Positions 1-6,796 of a stretch of DNA of 22,098 nucleotides are shown here, one piece after another. Under the pieces are notes generated by a model. The model saw only the letters and a list, made by a program, of their open reading frames with translations, made no database searches and was not told where the DNA came from. The stretch is from an uncultured Caulobacteraceae bacterium (GTDB taxonomy: Bacteria; Pseudomonadota; Alphaproteobacteria; Caulobacterales; TH1-2). Within the stretch, counting starts at the first letter, position 1. Each line of letters starts with the position of its first letter. The position numbers and the translations under genes are program-made. Where the stretch lies: assembly GCA_937967425.1 (NCBI GenBank), contig CALBST010000281.1, positions 1 to 22,098 of the forward strand, in the 5' to 3' direction.

Positions 1-46
1 AACGCCAAGCTGGGCGGCTGTTGGCCGATGCATGCTCGACAACTGA

Positions 47-178
47 ATGGTGGGCCGTGACGAGAATTGTTTGAACCCAGAATTGGCCGAATTCCGGGCC
101 TGGGACCGGGTGTTTGGCGTGCTTCAGGACTGGAATCGAAGCTTGGTCGCTCTGGACCCACCTAAGGACTGGCCTTGA
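47..178 (+). CDS. possible small protein, 43 aa, unknown
   Basis: This short reading frame starts with ATG directly after the TGA (44-46) of another frame that is open from the left window edge, so it may be the coupled last gene of an operon lying mostly outside the window. The product is acidic and aromatic (AEFRAWDRVFGVLQDWNRSL in the middle) and reads like real protein rather than random GC-rich sequence. I recognise no family. Because it is so short and its neighbour is cut off, the call is tentative. Confidence 0.3.
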   Translation: MVGRDENCLNPELAEFRAWDRVFGVLQDWNRSLVALDPPKDWP

Positions 179-236
179 AGGCTCAAACCCCTTTTCCGGA
201 CATTTCCCGCGTGTGGCTCTCCGGTTAGAACCGATT

Positions 237-416
237 ATGGCGACTGATCGAGATCGCGGGGAGCCTGCCCCCTCGGTGCTTCCGCAGACCTCGGACCTCG
301 AGGTACGCGCGCCGGAGGCTTACGAGAAACTGAAGGAGATCGCCCGGCTGATCGGCAGGCAGCTGGCGCGCGAGGAGTTTCAGCGCCGCACCGACAAGCA
401 ACGGTGCCCTCCGTAG
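237..416 (+). CDS. small helical protein, 59 aa, unknown
   Basis: The frame begins at the ATG at 237; a longer version from 114 is possible but the upstream part is not protein-like. The C-terminal half is a charged amphipathic helix (YEKLKEIARLIGRQLAREEF), resembling small proteins that often lie next to recombinase genes in alphaproteobacterial integrative elements; that resemblance is from memory and not verified. It is on the plus strand, opposite to abiEii, and ends about 145 bases from the abiEii stop. No ribosome binding site is obvious. Function is not known. Confidence 0.45.
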   Translation: MATDRDRGEPAPSVLPQTSDLEVRAPEAYEKLKEIARLIGRQLAREEFQRRTDKQRCPP

Positions 417-510
417 CCTCCATCCAGCGCAGTGTGGCGACGTCCAAGATGCGCTCCACGGCGCATGGCTCCAACCACCACGTCGTTGCGGTCGCGTCAC
501 CGAGGCGATG

Positions 511-548
511 ATTTCCCGCCGTTTCCCGACGTTTCCCGAGCGGAAAAC
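511..548 (+). repeat. three 10-bp tandem units plus a partial inverted repeat
   Basis: Positions 511-540 hold three consecutive 10-bp units of the form RTTTCCCGNN. The last unit pairs with the following CGGAAAAC (541-548) to give an imperfect inverted repeat. The block lies just past the abiEii stop codon, between convergent genes. A ten-base period places each unit on the same face of the helix, as in protein-binding arrays. Nothing more can be said about its role. Confidence 0.5.
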
Positions 549-560
549 TGCAACGGCTCG

Positions 561-1388
561 TCACGCCTTCGGCTTGCCGTCTCCCTTCCAGGGATCGCCT
601 GGCAAGATTTCGATCAGTCGCGTGCGCACATTGTCGGCGGCCGCATCTATGTCCCACTCGTAGCCCGGCGCCAGGAGCGGGGCGATATCGGCGCGAAACA
701 CCGGATCGTCGAGCTTGCCGGCGAAGGTCTTCTCAAACATCGCGCGCGTCGTCGGATGGCCTTCCTCGTCCATGTAACGACGAAACGCCTCGACAATGCG
801 CGCCGGATCGGCGCCGCCGCTTTTCAGGGCGAGATGAAGGTCCAAAAGATCGCGTCCCTTCCGGCGTTGGTGCAGTGCGCGCATCTTGGTGCCGAGCAGT
901 TCGTCCAACTCGTACGTGAGAACTGCGCACTCGCCCTTGAACCAGGGCGAGTCTACGGCGAAGGGCTGCGTCGCCAGACCATAGACAGTGAAGTGCTCTC
1001 GTGTGTTGATCTCGACTTTGAGCCGGAGCTTGATCGGCGGCTGACCTTCTGACTCAAAGCGATAGAAGAAGGTGACGCGGCCTTCGCTTTGCTTGAAGGT
1101 CGGCTTGCCTAGCCATGGATCAAGCACTTCGTGCAGCGCGTCCATTATAGGCCCGGCGGGTGCTGCCTCGACCTGCACAAGGTCGATGTCCTCGGAATAG
1201 CGAGCGGCCGGATTCAGGAAGAGTTTGTAGAGCGCCGTGCCACCGCGGAAGGCGAGCGCCTTCGACAAGAGCGGATGGGAGAAGATCGCGACGAGCGCGC
1301 GACAGATGACTAGATCCTGCTCGACCTGAATGTCTTGCACCCAAGGCGCGTCTCTGCGCCAAGCGGTGATGTAGTCGCGCGGGATCAA
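561..1388 (-). CDS. abiEii: AbiEii-type nucleotidyltransferase toxin of a type IV toxin-antitoxin pair
   Basis: This is the toxin of the AbiE abortive-infection system, a member of the DUF1814 nucleotidyltransferase family; related toxins (MenT) modify tRNA acceptor ends, and AbiEii was reported to bind GTP. The 275-aa product shows the family motif GGTALYK (residues 49-55) followed by RYSEDIDLV (63-71) with the paired acidic residues D67 and D69. A later block of the form LLGTKMRAL...RRKGRDLLDL matches the conserved K and RDxxD motifs near the middle. The start is a TTG that overlaps the abiEi stop (TTGA), so the toxin is probably translated by coupling to the antitoxin, which fits the usual AbiE order. 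Length is in the usual range and no key residue appears lost. Confidence 0.9.
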   Translation of the reverse strand: MIPRDYITAWRRDAPWVQDIQVEQDLVICRALVAIFSHPLLSKALAFRGGTALYKLFLNPAARYSEDIDLVQVEAAPAGPIMDALHEVLDPWLGKPTFKQSEGRVTFFYRFESEGQPPIKLRLKVEINTREHFTVYGLATQPFAVDSPWFKGECAVLTYELDELLGTKMRALHQRRKGRDLLDLHLALKSGGADPARIVEAFRRYMDEEGHPTTRAMFEKTFAGKLDDPVFRADIAPLLAPGYEWDIDAAADNVRTRLIEILPGDPWKGDGKPKA

Positions 1389-2188
1389 ACTTCGGCCTCC
1401 ACGCGCTCATTGACGAAGAGCTTCCAGTTCGTGTCGCGTTCAGCTTCTACCGAGTCCGCCGACGACAGAAGCGGCGCATAATCGTGTGCGAGTGCTTTCA
1501 CATAGTCCCGCAACGGCCCTGCTCGATCGCCTGCGCCGATATGATCCAGAAGATAGCCAAGACGCTGCGCCCACGGCAGCGGTGCCGTCTGCGCGGCATC
1601 GACGAGCTTGACTGCGTCAATCTGTTCCGCAAGTTCGGCAAGGACCGTGGCGACGTTGTCGAAGCCGCCGACATGATGATGATAGCCGACGAGATCAATC
1701 GCCGTCGCCTCAGGCGTTGAGACGGCGATCGTACCGCGGGGCGTATTGAACAAGCGCGTCGCGACAGCGGAGAGGTTGCGGCGAGAGTAGAAGGCGACGC
1801 GCACTGCGCCGCACGTGATATCCAAACGCCGCCGCGGCAGCAGCACTTGGAATACCTGCGGCGCGTGGTGCGCCGCGCCGTAAAACTGAGCCGCCGACAA
1901 CAGGCCGGCATAATGAGAGAGCCCCTGCCATTGCATGAGCGCTGGGATGAATTGGTCGCCCGGCAGGCAGCCGAGCGCCCGGTATTCAGGAGGCACGATC
2001 ACGTAAAAGCCCCGCGCCGGAGAGGCCACGAGCTTCTGCTTGGCCAGACGGCCCAAGGCGAGCTTTGCCGCCGCCGGCGACACGCCAAGCGCCTTTTGGG
2101 CGTCCGCTGACGTGAAATGGTGGCGCCCGGAGGCTGCCAGGTCTTCCACGTAGGCCCGCGCGTGTGGAGGATAGTGTTCCGTTTTCAC
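1385..2188 (-). CDS. abiEi: AbiEi-family antitoxin and transcriptional repressor
   Basis: This is the cognate antitoxin of abiEii. In the family, the protein has an N-terminal winged helix that represses its own promoter and a C-terminal domain that neutralises the toxin without stable complex formation (type IV). The 267-aa product has the winged-helix block at about residues 15-65 (FTSADAQKALGVSPAAAKLA, then LGRLAKQKLVASPARGFYVI), and the typical segment on screening for the second domain (LSHYAGLLSAAQFYGAAHHA). It begins with GTG at 2188, only seven bases from a perfect inverted repeat (2198-2214), and overlaps the toxin start at its end. The position next to CBASS is consistent with a defence island. 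Confidence 0.88.
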   Translation of the reverse strand: MKTEHYPPHARAYVEDLAASGRHHFTSADAQKALGVSPAAAKLALGRLAKQKLVASPARGFYVIVPPEYRALGCLPGDQFIPALMQWQGLSHYAGLLSAAQFYGAAHHAPQVFQVLLPRRRLDITCGAVRVAFYSRRNLSAVATRLFNTPRGTIAVSTPEATAIDLVGYHHHVGGFDNVATVLAELAEQIDAVKLVDAAQTAPLPWAQRLGYLLDHIGAGDRAGPLRDYVKALAHDYAPLLSSADSVEAERDTNWKLFVNERVEAEV

Positions 2189-2194
2189 GCAAGC

Positions 2195-2217
2195 AAAGTA
2201 TCATAGAATGATACCTT
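2195..2217. promoter_or_regulatory. inverted repeat, probable AbiEi operator 1
   Basis: AAAGTATCAT and ATGATACCTT face each other around a 3-base centre, with one mismatch in the 10-bp arms; the inner 7 bp (GTATCAT/ATGATAC) are perfect. The site lies immediately upstream of the abiEi GTG start. AbiEi proteins are known to repress their own operon by binding inverted repeats in the promoter, so this is inferred to be an autoregulatory site. Confidence 0.65.
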
Positions 2218-2256
2218 ATGCACGCTATATCGACACCTTATCGAATTACTGTCCTT

Positions 2257-2279
2257 AAAGTATCGTTTTTCGTTACTTT
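2257..2279. promoter_or_regulatory. inverted repeat, probable AbiEi operator 2
   Basis: AAAGTATCG and CGTTACTTT form 9-bp arms with one mismatch around TTTTT. Total length is 23 bp and the left arm starts AAAGTATC, as in the repeat at 2195-2217. Its centre is 62 bases upstream of that of the first repeat. Two equal-length sites with the same half-site suggest cooperative binding of one regulator, most simply AbiEi. Confidence 0.55.
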
Positions 2280-2442
2280 GGTAGCAACTAAACGAATAGA
2301 CTATGGACTTGAAATTGTTGCCTTTTCCCGCAGGACCGCAGCGCCCTCGGCAAGCTCCAGTCAAAGATCGCACAATCCAAAAGCCACGCCGCGATAGGAG
2401 GGCTCAATCGCGAGACCCGCTGGCCGCTCCGGCAGCGCGCGC
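2280..2442. other. intergenic stretch without a convincing gene
   Basis: Between the AbiE operators and the metallopeptidase stop there is no reading frame I trust. A 47-codon frame from the ATG at 2303 is arginine- and proline-rich and runs into the end of the convergent gene. Another frame reads like a worn C-terminal tail (DRSALGKLQSKIAQSKSHAA), so this may be a remnant of an older gene. Confidence 0.4.
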
Positions 2443-3207
2443 CTAGCCGTAAATCTCGATGAGCTTTGCATCCAGGATACGCACGAGCGAAATCACCTCT
2501 CCCTCGGCCGTTTGCATATTCTGCACCTGCACATCGAACTGGTCGATGTGACGACGATCAAACCAAAATCCGGCCGGCTCCTTTTTAGGCGGCCCCAACT
2601 TACTGATGCCGCTCATCGCAAAGAAGGCGCTGGATCGTGAATCGATATCGCTGCGAACAGAGAGCCCTCCCGCCGTAACGCCCGGCCATTGCCAGCGCTT
2701 TCCAAACATGTTGTGGGCCACGAGGATCACGGGCTCCTTCGTCATCCGCATGACGCGGATCGCGGTGGCTGTCACACTGGTCGAGAATAGCCGCGCGAAC
2801 TCGACAATTCCGTCCAGCGAAACCTTCCCGAGCGACGCGAGCCGCGGCTCGACCATGAAGGGCGGCAACAGCAAATCCGCCGCGTAGGCGTCAGCGACCC
2901 GCTCGACGTTCCGAGAGACCTCATCAATTGGTCGACCAATGTCCTCGGGCCGGCAAACAAAGGACTGACCGCGATGGTGATGCCAGTGGCCCAGCTCGTG
3001 GGCTGTGCTGAAACGCCGGCGCTGGTAAGGAGCGCTTTTGCGCACATAGATAACGGCTCGATCGCGATAGCCGATAATCTGCGCTTCGCAGCCCGCTAGA
3101 TCGCGATAGTCGACTTCCGCATCTGCATAATCTGCGATCGCATCGACATCTATGTCCTTGGGATCAGAGATGCCGAGTTCGACAAGCAAGGCTTCAGCAG
3201 GACGCAT
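2443..3207 (-). CDS. ImmA/IrrE-family zinc metallopeptidase
   Basis: The product (254 aa) is a probable zinc-dependent protease of the ImmA/IrrE (DUF955) family; members such as ImmA and CapP cleave a DNA-binding or regulatory partner to switch on a mobile element or defence system. The metal site is clear: STAHELGHWHHHRG with H70, E71 and H74 as the HExxH motif, followed by the second conserved block with ADAYAADLLLP, which supplies the third ligand region. The C-terminal third (about residues 150-254) is not a familiar domain and could be the sensor or substrate-binding part. The ATG at 3207 is one base past the stop of the preceding gene, so the three genes form an operon. The location divergent from CBASS suggests that it controls that system, but this is inference. 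Confidence 0.85.
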   Translation of the reverse strand: MRPAEALLVELGISDPKDIDVDAIADYADAEVDYRDLAGCEAQIIGYRDRAVIYVRKSAPYQRRRFSTAHELGHWHHHRGQSFVCRPEDIGRPIDEVSRNVERVADAYAADLLLPPFMVEPRLASLGKVSLDGIVEFARLFSTSVTATAIRVMRMTKEPVILVAHNMFGKRWQWPGVTAGGLSVRSDIDSRSSAFFAMSGISKLGPPKKEPAGFWFDRRHIDQFDVQVQNMQTAEGEVISLVRILDAKLIEIYG

Positions 3208-3208
3208 C

Positions 3209-3640
3209 TCAGTTCTTGATTTCTCCTTGCTCGTCGATGATCCCGAGCCGCAAGAACGCCTCGAGGACACTGTCCAAATCTTCCTCGGATTCGATTGTCC
3301 GATTACGCGCGGCTAGGGTCATATCACCCGTTTGCTCGCCTCGAATTCTGATCGCCTCCAATAGCGCTCGCTTCTTGGCGATGTCGAACGACACAATGGT
3401 TGTGGTGTTTTGCGCGCGGCGCGCTTTGACCCGCGCCCGAGCGTCTCGAAGCCGATCCTGGCCTTGTGCAGCGAGCGCCGCAATCTTTGCTGCAGCGCTG
3501 TGGGCAAGCAAGCGATCGGGATCCTCCCCGATCTCCACCAAGAATGCATCAAGCGCATCTCCCTCAAGCACGCCGAGTTCGTCAGCAATCTCTGCCAACA
3601 GCGCGTCCGTGAGAGACGGCGATTGCGGTTGTTGCGGCAT
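3209..3640 (-). CDS. 143-aa helical protein of a sigma/metallopeptidase operon, unknown function
   Basis: The product is almost entirely alpha-helical and charged. It has an acidic N-terminal half (residues 10-45), a basic alanine/arginine-rich helix with ARARVKARRAQ at about 66-78, and an acidic C-terminal segment of the form ESEEDLDSVLEAFLRLGIID. The ATG overlaps the TGA of the upstream sigma-like gene (TGATG), which indicates translational coupling. I recognise no named family. Because it sits between a sigma-like factor and an ImmA/IrrE peptidase, it could be an anti-sigma-like or adaptor protein that the peptidase cleaves, but the sequence itself does not prove this. Confidence 0.75.
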   Translation of the reverse strand: MPQQPQSPSLTDALLAEIADELGVLEGDALDAFLVEIGEDPDRLLAHSAAAKIAALAAQGQDRLRDARARVKARRAQNTTTIVSFDIAKKRALLEAIRIRGEQTGDMTLAARNRTIESEEDLDSVLEAFLRLGIIDEQGEIKN

Positions 3641-4191
3641 CACACCTTTCCTTCGCGAAGCAGTTTCGCGGCGGCGCGTATTCTACGTTTTCTGACCGCC
3701 TCATATTTCTGATCATCCCAGCCCTGCTCTTGCTGGATTTCAGCGCGCGGCGTCTCTTGTGCGAAATGGAGGATTAAGAGCTGAAGTTCGGGATCGTCGT
3801 CGGCGCTGTCGTAAAGCTGCTGTACGAGGACGGCGTCCTCCGCCGAGGAATTCCGGGCCCTCAGATCGTCGACTGGATCATCTTCTTTTTCGGGATCGGG
3901 TTCGAGGCGCTCACCGATCGCTTCCTTCACCACGCCGGCATGGCGCAACGCATTGAAGCGCTGCCCCTTTATCGCCCCCATCAGGTAATTGTAGGTTTCC
4001 TCCGGGCCGACGACGGGGTTCTTGGCGGTCAGCCAGCGCCGATAGGCTGTTTGCAGCAAGTCCTCGCCATCATCCGAAAGCCCACGGCTGCACATCCGGG
4101 CATAGGAGGCTAGTCGCTTTTCCCGGTCTCGTCCAAGCGCCGTCAGCGCTCCGGCGCGATCTTCCGGCATGGGGGCGGCTTGGGTCTGCAC
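3640..4191 (-). CDS. sigma-70-like protein, first gene of the regulatory operon
   Basis: The 183-aa product resembles a small sigma-70-type factor. An N-terminal block (about residues 20-90; SRGLSDDGEDLLQTAYRRWL) looks like sigma region 2, and the C-terminal block (about 130-180; EIQQEQGWDDQKYEAVRKRR) looks like a region 4 helix-turn-helix. A negatively charged linker (DPEKEDDPVDDL) separates them. The chosen start is GTG at 4191; ATG at 4170 is also possible but has no visible ribosome binding site. The gene is divergent from cdnC with about 156 bases between them, and an inverted repeat lies in the gap. It may drive or block transcription of its own operon and of CBASS. It could instead be a sigma-like DNA-binding protein without polymerase contacts. 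Confidence 0.72.
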   Translation of the reverse strand: MQTQAAPMPEDRAGALTALGRDREKRLASYARMCSRGLSDDGEDLLQTAYRRWLTAKNPVVGPEETYNYLMGAIKGQRFNALRHAGVVKEAIGERLEPDPEKEDDPVDDLRARNSSAEDAVLVQQLYDSADDDPELQLLILHFAQETPRAEIQQEQGWDDQKYEAVRKRRIRAAAKLLREGKV

Positions 4192-4226
4192 AATGAACTC
4201 TAGCTTCTATAGCTCGCCAATCGCCC

Positions 4227-4262
4227 ACAGGCGGACACGAGAGATTCTTTTTATCCGCCTGT
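4227..4262. promoter_or_regulatory. 9-bp inverted repeat in the divergent CBASS promoter region
   Basis: ACAGGCGGA and TCCGCCTGT are perfect 9-bp inverted arms separated by 19 bases that include the AT-rich stretch TTCTTTTTAT. The repeat lies between the start of the sigma-like gene (4191) and the CBASS start (4348), where a shared operator would sit. There is no other strong symmetry in the gap. A role as operator for a dimeric regulator is inferred. Confidence 0.55.
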
Positions 4263-4347
4263 CCGCGCTGACGGCCGTCGCGAGCTTACCTACATGGGCC
4301 GGGGTTTCACCGTTCAGGCGACCCCCAAAATTCTGGAAGAGGGCCGC

Positions 4348-5313
4348 ATGTCGCGCCAGCACGTCGATCACAACGATATCCTTCGTTTCGCAACCGAAAA
4401 AGTGAACCTCCCCAAAGACAAGGCGGACGAGTACCGGGCGCAGGCGCGCCGGTTACGGGAGAAGCTCGACGGCTATCTCGCCGAACACGACGATTTTTCG
4501 CTGCGGAAGATGTTGTTGTCCGGCAGCTTGGCCAAGGGCACGGCGCTGCGCTCGCTCAACGACATCGATATCGCCTGCTACATCAGCGGCGCCAATGCTC
4601 CGCATCAGGTTTCGGCGCTGCTCGACTATTTGGCCGAGCGGCTGCGCAAGGCCTATCCGAATTTCTCCCCCGACCAAGTTCAGCCGCAAACCTACAGCGT
4701 CACGGTCTCATTCCGCGGCACTGGCCTCGACGTCGATGTCGTGCCGATCCTCTATGACGGCGATCCCGATTGGTATGGCAATTTGGTCAGCCAAGACGAT
4801 GGCTCGTTCTTACGCACATGCATCCCGCGTCACCTCGAGTTCACCGCGAAGCGCAAAAAGGCCCAGGAAGCGCACTTCGCCCAAGTCGTGCGGTTAGTGA
4901 AATTCTGGGCGCGCATCATGAAGGCCGAGCACGACGGCTTTCGCTTCAAATCTTTCATGATCGAGATGATCTTGTCGAAGCTGAGCGATCAGGGACTGGA
5001 TTTCTCCTACTATCCCGAGGCGCTGCAGCACTTCTTCACTTATATCGCCCGCAGCGGGCTGCGCGAACGCATCGCTTTCGCCGACTATTATCCCACCTCG
5101 AAGATTGGCGCCTTCTCCGAGCCTGTGCAGATCATCGACCCGGTCAATGAGAAGAACAATGTCGCCCGCCTCTACACCACGGCCAACGCTCAAATGATTG
5201 TCGATGCCGCCCTGGATGCCGGCGACGCCATCGACGCCGCACTGGCGGCCCCGACCAAGCAAGAAACTCTCCATTACTGGCGCCGCGTATTCGGCCCCTC
5301 CTTCCAAGTTTGA
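4348..5313 (+). CDS. cdnC: CD-NTase of clade C (CdnC-like), cyclic oligonucleotide synthase of CBASS
   Basis: This enzyme makes the cyclic oligonucleotide alarm signal of CBASS after phage infection; the characterised CdnC of E. coli MS115-1 makes cyclic tri-adenylate. The 321-aa product carries the nucleotidyltransferase signature SGSLAKGTALRSLNDIDIAC with G59-S60 and acidic D72/D74, and the third carboxylate in GLDVDVVPI (D128/D130). The rest resembles CdnC closely from memory, e.g. EYRAQARRLREKLDGYL and the C-terminal APTKQETLHYW. The ATG at 4348 is preceded by a purine-rich ribosome binding site (GGAAGAGGG, 4335-4343), so the longer frame from 4294 is not used. It is the first of four closely packed genes; HORMA binding is expected to activate it. 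All catalytic residues appear intact. Confidence 0.93.
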   Translation: MSRQHVDHNDILRFATEKVNLPKDKADEYRAQARRLREKLDGYLAEHDDFSLRKMLLSGSLAKGTALRSLNDIDIACYISGANAPHQVSALLDYLAERLRKAYPNFSPDQVQPQTYSVTVSFRGTGLDVDVVPILYDGDPDWYGNLVSQDDGSFLRTCIPRHLEFTAKRKKAQEAHFAQVVRLVKFWARIMKAEHDGFRFKSFMIEMILSKLSDQGLDFSYYPEALQHFFTYIARSGLRERIAFADYYPTSKIGAFSEPVQIIDPVNEKNNVARLYTTANAQMIVDAALDAGDAIDAALAAPTKQETLHYWRRVFGPSFQV

Positions 5314-5321
5314 GTTCGCAC

Positions 5322-5837
5322 ATGTCCTACACCTACACGTTCGATGAGACCGTCACCTTCACGCTGACGCACGCCAAGCATATCGCGGCGAAGGTCGCGA
5401 CGGACCTGAAGCGCATGCAGCGTTTCTATGGTGCACCCAGCGATGCCAGCATCGCGAGCTACGAGGCCGAGCTGATCGCGCTCCTGAAGGAGGGCTATCT
5501 GCGCACCGTTACCTACGGCTTCTGGCGTGACAGCAAATGGATCGAGCCAGCGCTGCAATATAGCGCAAAAGACTTGGCCGGCGGCAGCGCCGATGATGAT
5601 GACCCCGGTCGGGTGCGCCCTGGTGCGGACATCACCAACGCGTCCTTCTACAGCTACCTCACCTATTCATCCGCTTGGGACAAACTCAGCGGCGCGCAAC
5701 AAGCGGGCTTTAAGCAGACGCTGCCGTTCGCACGCGGCGGTGCGCCGGAGCCAACCGTGAACGGGTATCTGGAACAGGATCGCACCTATTCGGCGGGCGG
5801 GCGCGCCCTCAACCGCGCCAGCGTCAGGAGCTATTGA
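5322..5837 (+). CDS. cap7: bacterial HORMA-domain protein (Cap7) of type III CBASS
   Basis: In type III CBASS, the HORMA protein binds a peptide from the infecting phage or host, closes around it and then activates the CD-NTase. The 171-aa product begins TFDETVTFTLTHAKHIAAKV and continues TDLKRMQRFYGAPSDASI, a pattern I recognise from HORMA partners of CdnC. The C-terminal segment (about residues 120-171, with TYSAGGRALNRASVRSY at the end) is where the safety-belt lies in this fold. The start chosen is the ATG at 5322, eight bases after the cdnC stop, rather than the TTG at 5310. The stop overlaps the next ATG (TGATG). Context between CdnC and a TRIP13-like ATPase makes the assignment firm even though HORMA sequences diverge strongly. 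Confidence 0.88.
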   Translation: MSYTYTFDETVTFTLTHAKHIAAKVATDLKRMQRFYGAPSDASIASYEAELIALLKEGYLRTVTYGFWRDSKWIEPALQYSAKDLAGGSADDDDPGRVRPGADITNASFYSYLTYSSAWDKLSGAQQAGFKQTLPFARGGAPEPTVNGYLEQDRTYSAGGRALNRASVRSY

Positions 5838-6796
5838 TGAACACCAAGCCTTCAGCCGACGAACTCTTCGAACGTCGCATCAGCTACCCCGACTTCGAAC
5901 CGCAGGCACGGTTTGCCCGCCTGGTTGGACTTGACGATCACAAGCAGCGCCTCACCAAAATGCTGGGCCTGTTGGTCAATCCCGCGGGCTTGGAAGCATG
6001 GGCGAAAAGGCATCATCCCGGCGCGCAAAAGCTGCTCGACATCGTGCTGCGGCGTCCTCCCCTTGTCGTGTTGGCAGGCGATGTCGGTTCGGGCAAAACG
6101 GAACTCGCCGAAACCGTTGGCGACGCCGTCGCGCGTCAAGAAGGGATTGAAATCACGCTTCTGCCTCTCAGTCTGGCGACGCGCGGCCAAGGTCGTGTCG
6201 GCGAAATGACGCAATTGCTGAGCGCTGCGTTCGACTACACCGCAGCCGAGGCGACAAAGCTGAAATCGGCATCGGGACGAGCGCGCGGCGCAGTCATTCT
6301 GCTCGTCGATGAAGCCGACGCGCTCGCCCAATCACGCGAAGCTGCGCAAATGCACCACGAGGATCGCGCCGGTGTGAACGCCTTCATCCGGGGCGTCGAT
6401 CGGCTCGCCAGTGCGCGCCTACCTGCGGCAGTGATCATGTGCACCAATCGGCTCAGCGCGCTTGATCCCGCTGTTCGCCGCCGCGCGGCGGAGGTTTTGA
6501 GCTTCAGCCGTCCCAATGACGAACAACGCCGTCAGGTGCTGACGGATTGCCTTCAGCCGCTGGGATTCACGCGCGCGCATGTCGACGCTCTGGTCGCGGC
6601 CACCGGTGCCAAGACCGGCGCTCACGAGCCTGGGTTCACGTTCTCTGATTTAACCCAGCGCCTTGTGCCTGCGATTGTGCTGGCTGCTTATCCCAGCGCA
6701 GCCGCCGACCCGGCTACGGCGCTGCAGATCGCCAAGACCATGGCGCCCACGCCGCCCTTCCAAGACGGTAGGCCAGGCGAACGCATCCAGCGGTGA
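5837..6796 (+). CDS. cap6: TRIP13/Pch2-like AAA+ ATPase (Cap6) of type III CBASS
   Basis: This ATPase remodels the closed HORMA protein back to its open form and so keeps the CD-NTase off until infection. The 319-aa product has a Walker A motif GDVGSGKTEL (G81-T88), a Walker B motif VILLVDEAD (about 153-161), a sensor-1 block with MCTNRLSALDP and an arginine-rich stretch AVRRRAAEV, all in the order expected for AAA+ proteins. The start is the ATG at 5837, which overlaps the HORMA stop and is preceded by CAGGAG (5825-5830). The longer TTG start is less likely. Its end overlaps the GTG of the effector gene. Nothing essential is missing. Confidence 0.93.
   Translation: MNTKPSADELFERRISYPDFEPQARFARLVGLDDHKQRLTKMLGLLVNPAGLEAWAKRHHPGAQKLLDIVLRRPPLVVLAGDVGSGKTELAETVGDAVARQEGIEITLLPLSLATRGQGRVGEMTQLLSAAFDYTAAEATKLKSASGRARGAVILLVDEADALAQSREAAQMHHEDRAGVNAFIRGVDRLASARLPAAVIMCTNRLSALDPAVRRRAAEVLSFSRPNDEQRRQVLTDCLQPLGFTRAHVDALVAATGAKTGAHEPGFTFSDLTQRLVPAIVLAAYPSAAADPATALQIAKTMAPTPPFQDGRPGERIQR

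Noticed and set aside
120..212. tRNA-like 3' half (loop-like GGCTCAAACCCC and CCGGA end), possible attachment site
   Set aside because: No matching 5' acceptor arm or anticodon stem can be found upstream, and a protein-like small frame covers part of it.
2303..2446. 47-codon plus-strand frame from ATG 2303
   Set aside because: Arginine- and proline-rich, no ribosome binding site, overlaps the end of the convergent metallopeptidase gene.
4294..4347. Upstream start for the CD-NTase
   Set aside because: The 18 extra residues do not resemble the family, and a good ribosome binding site lies directly before ATG 4348.
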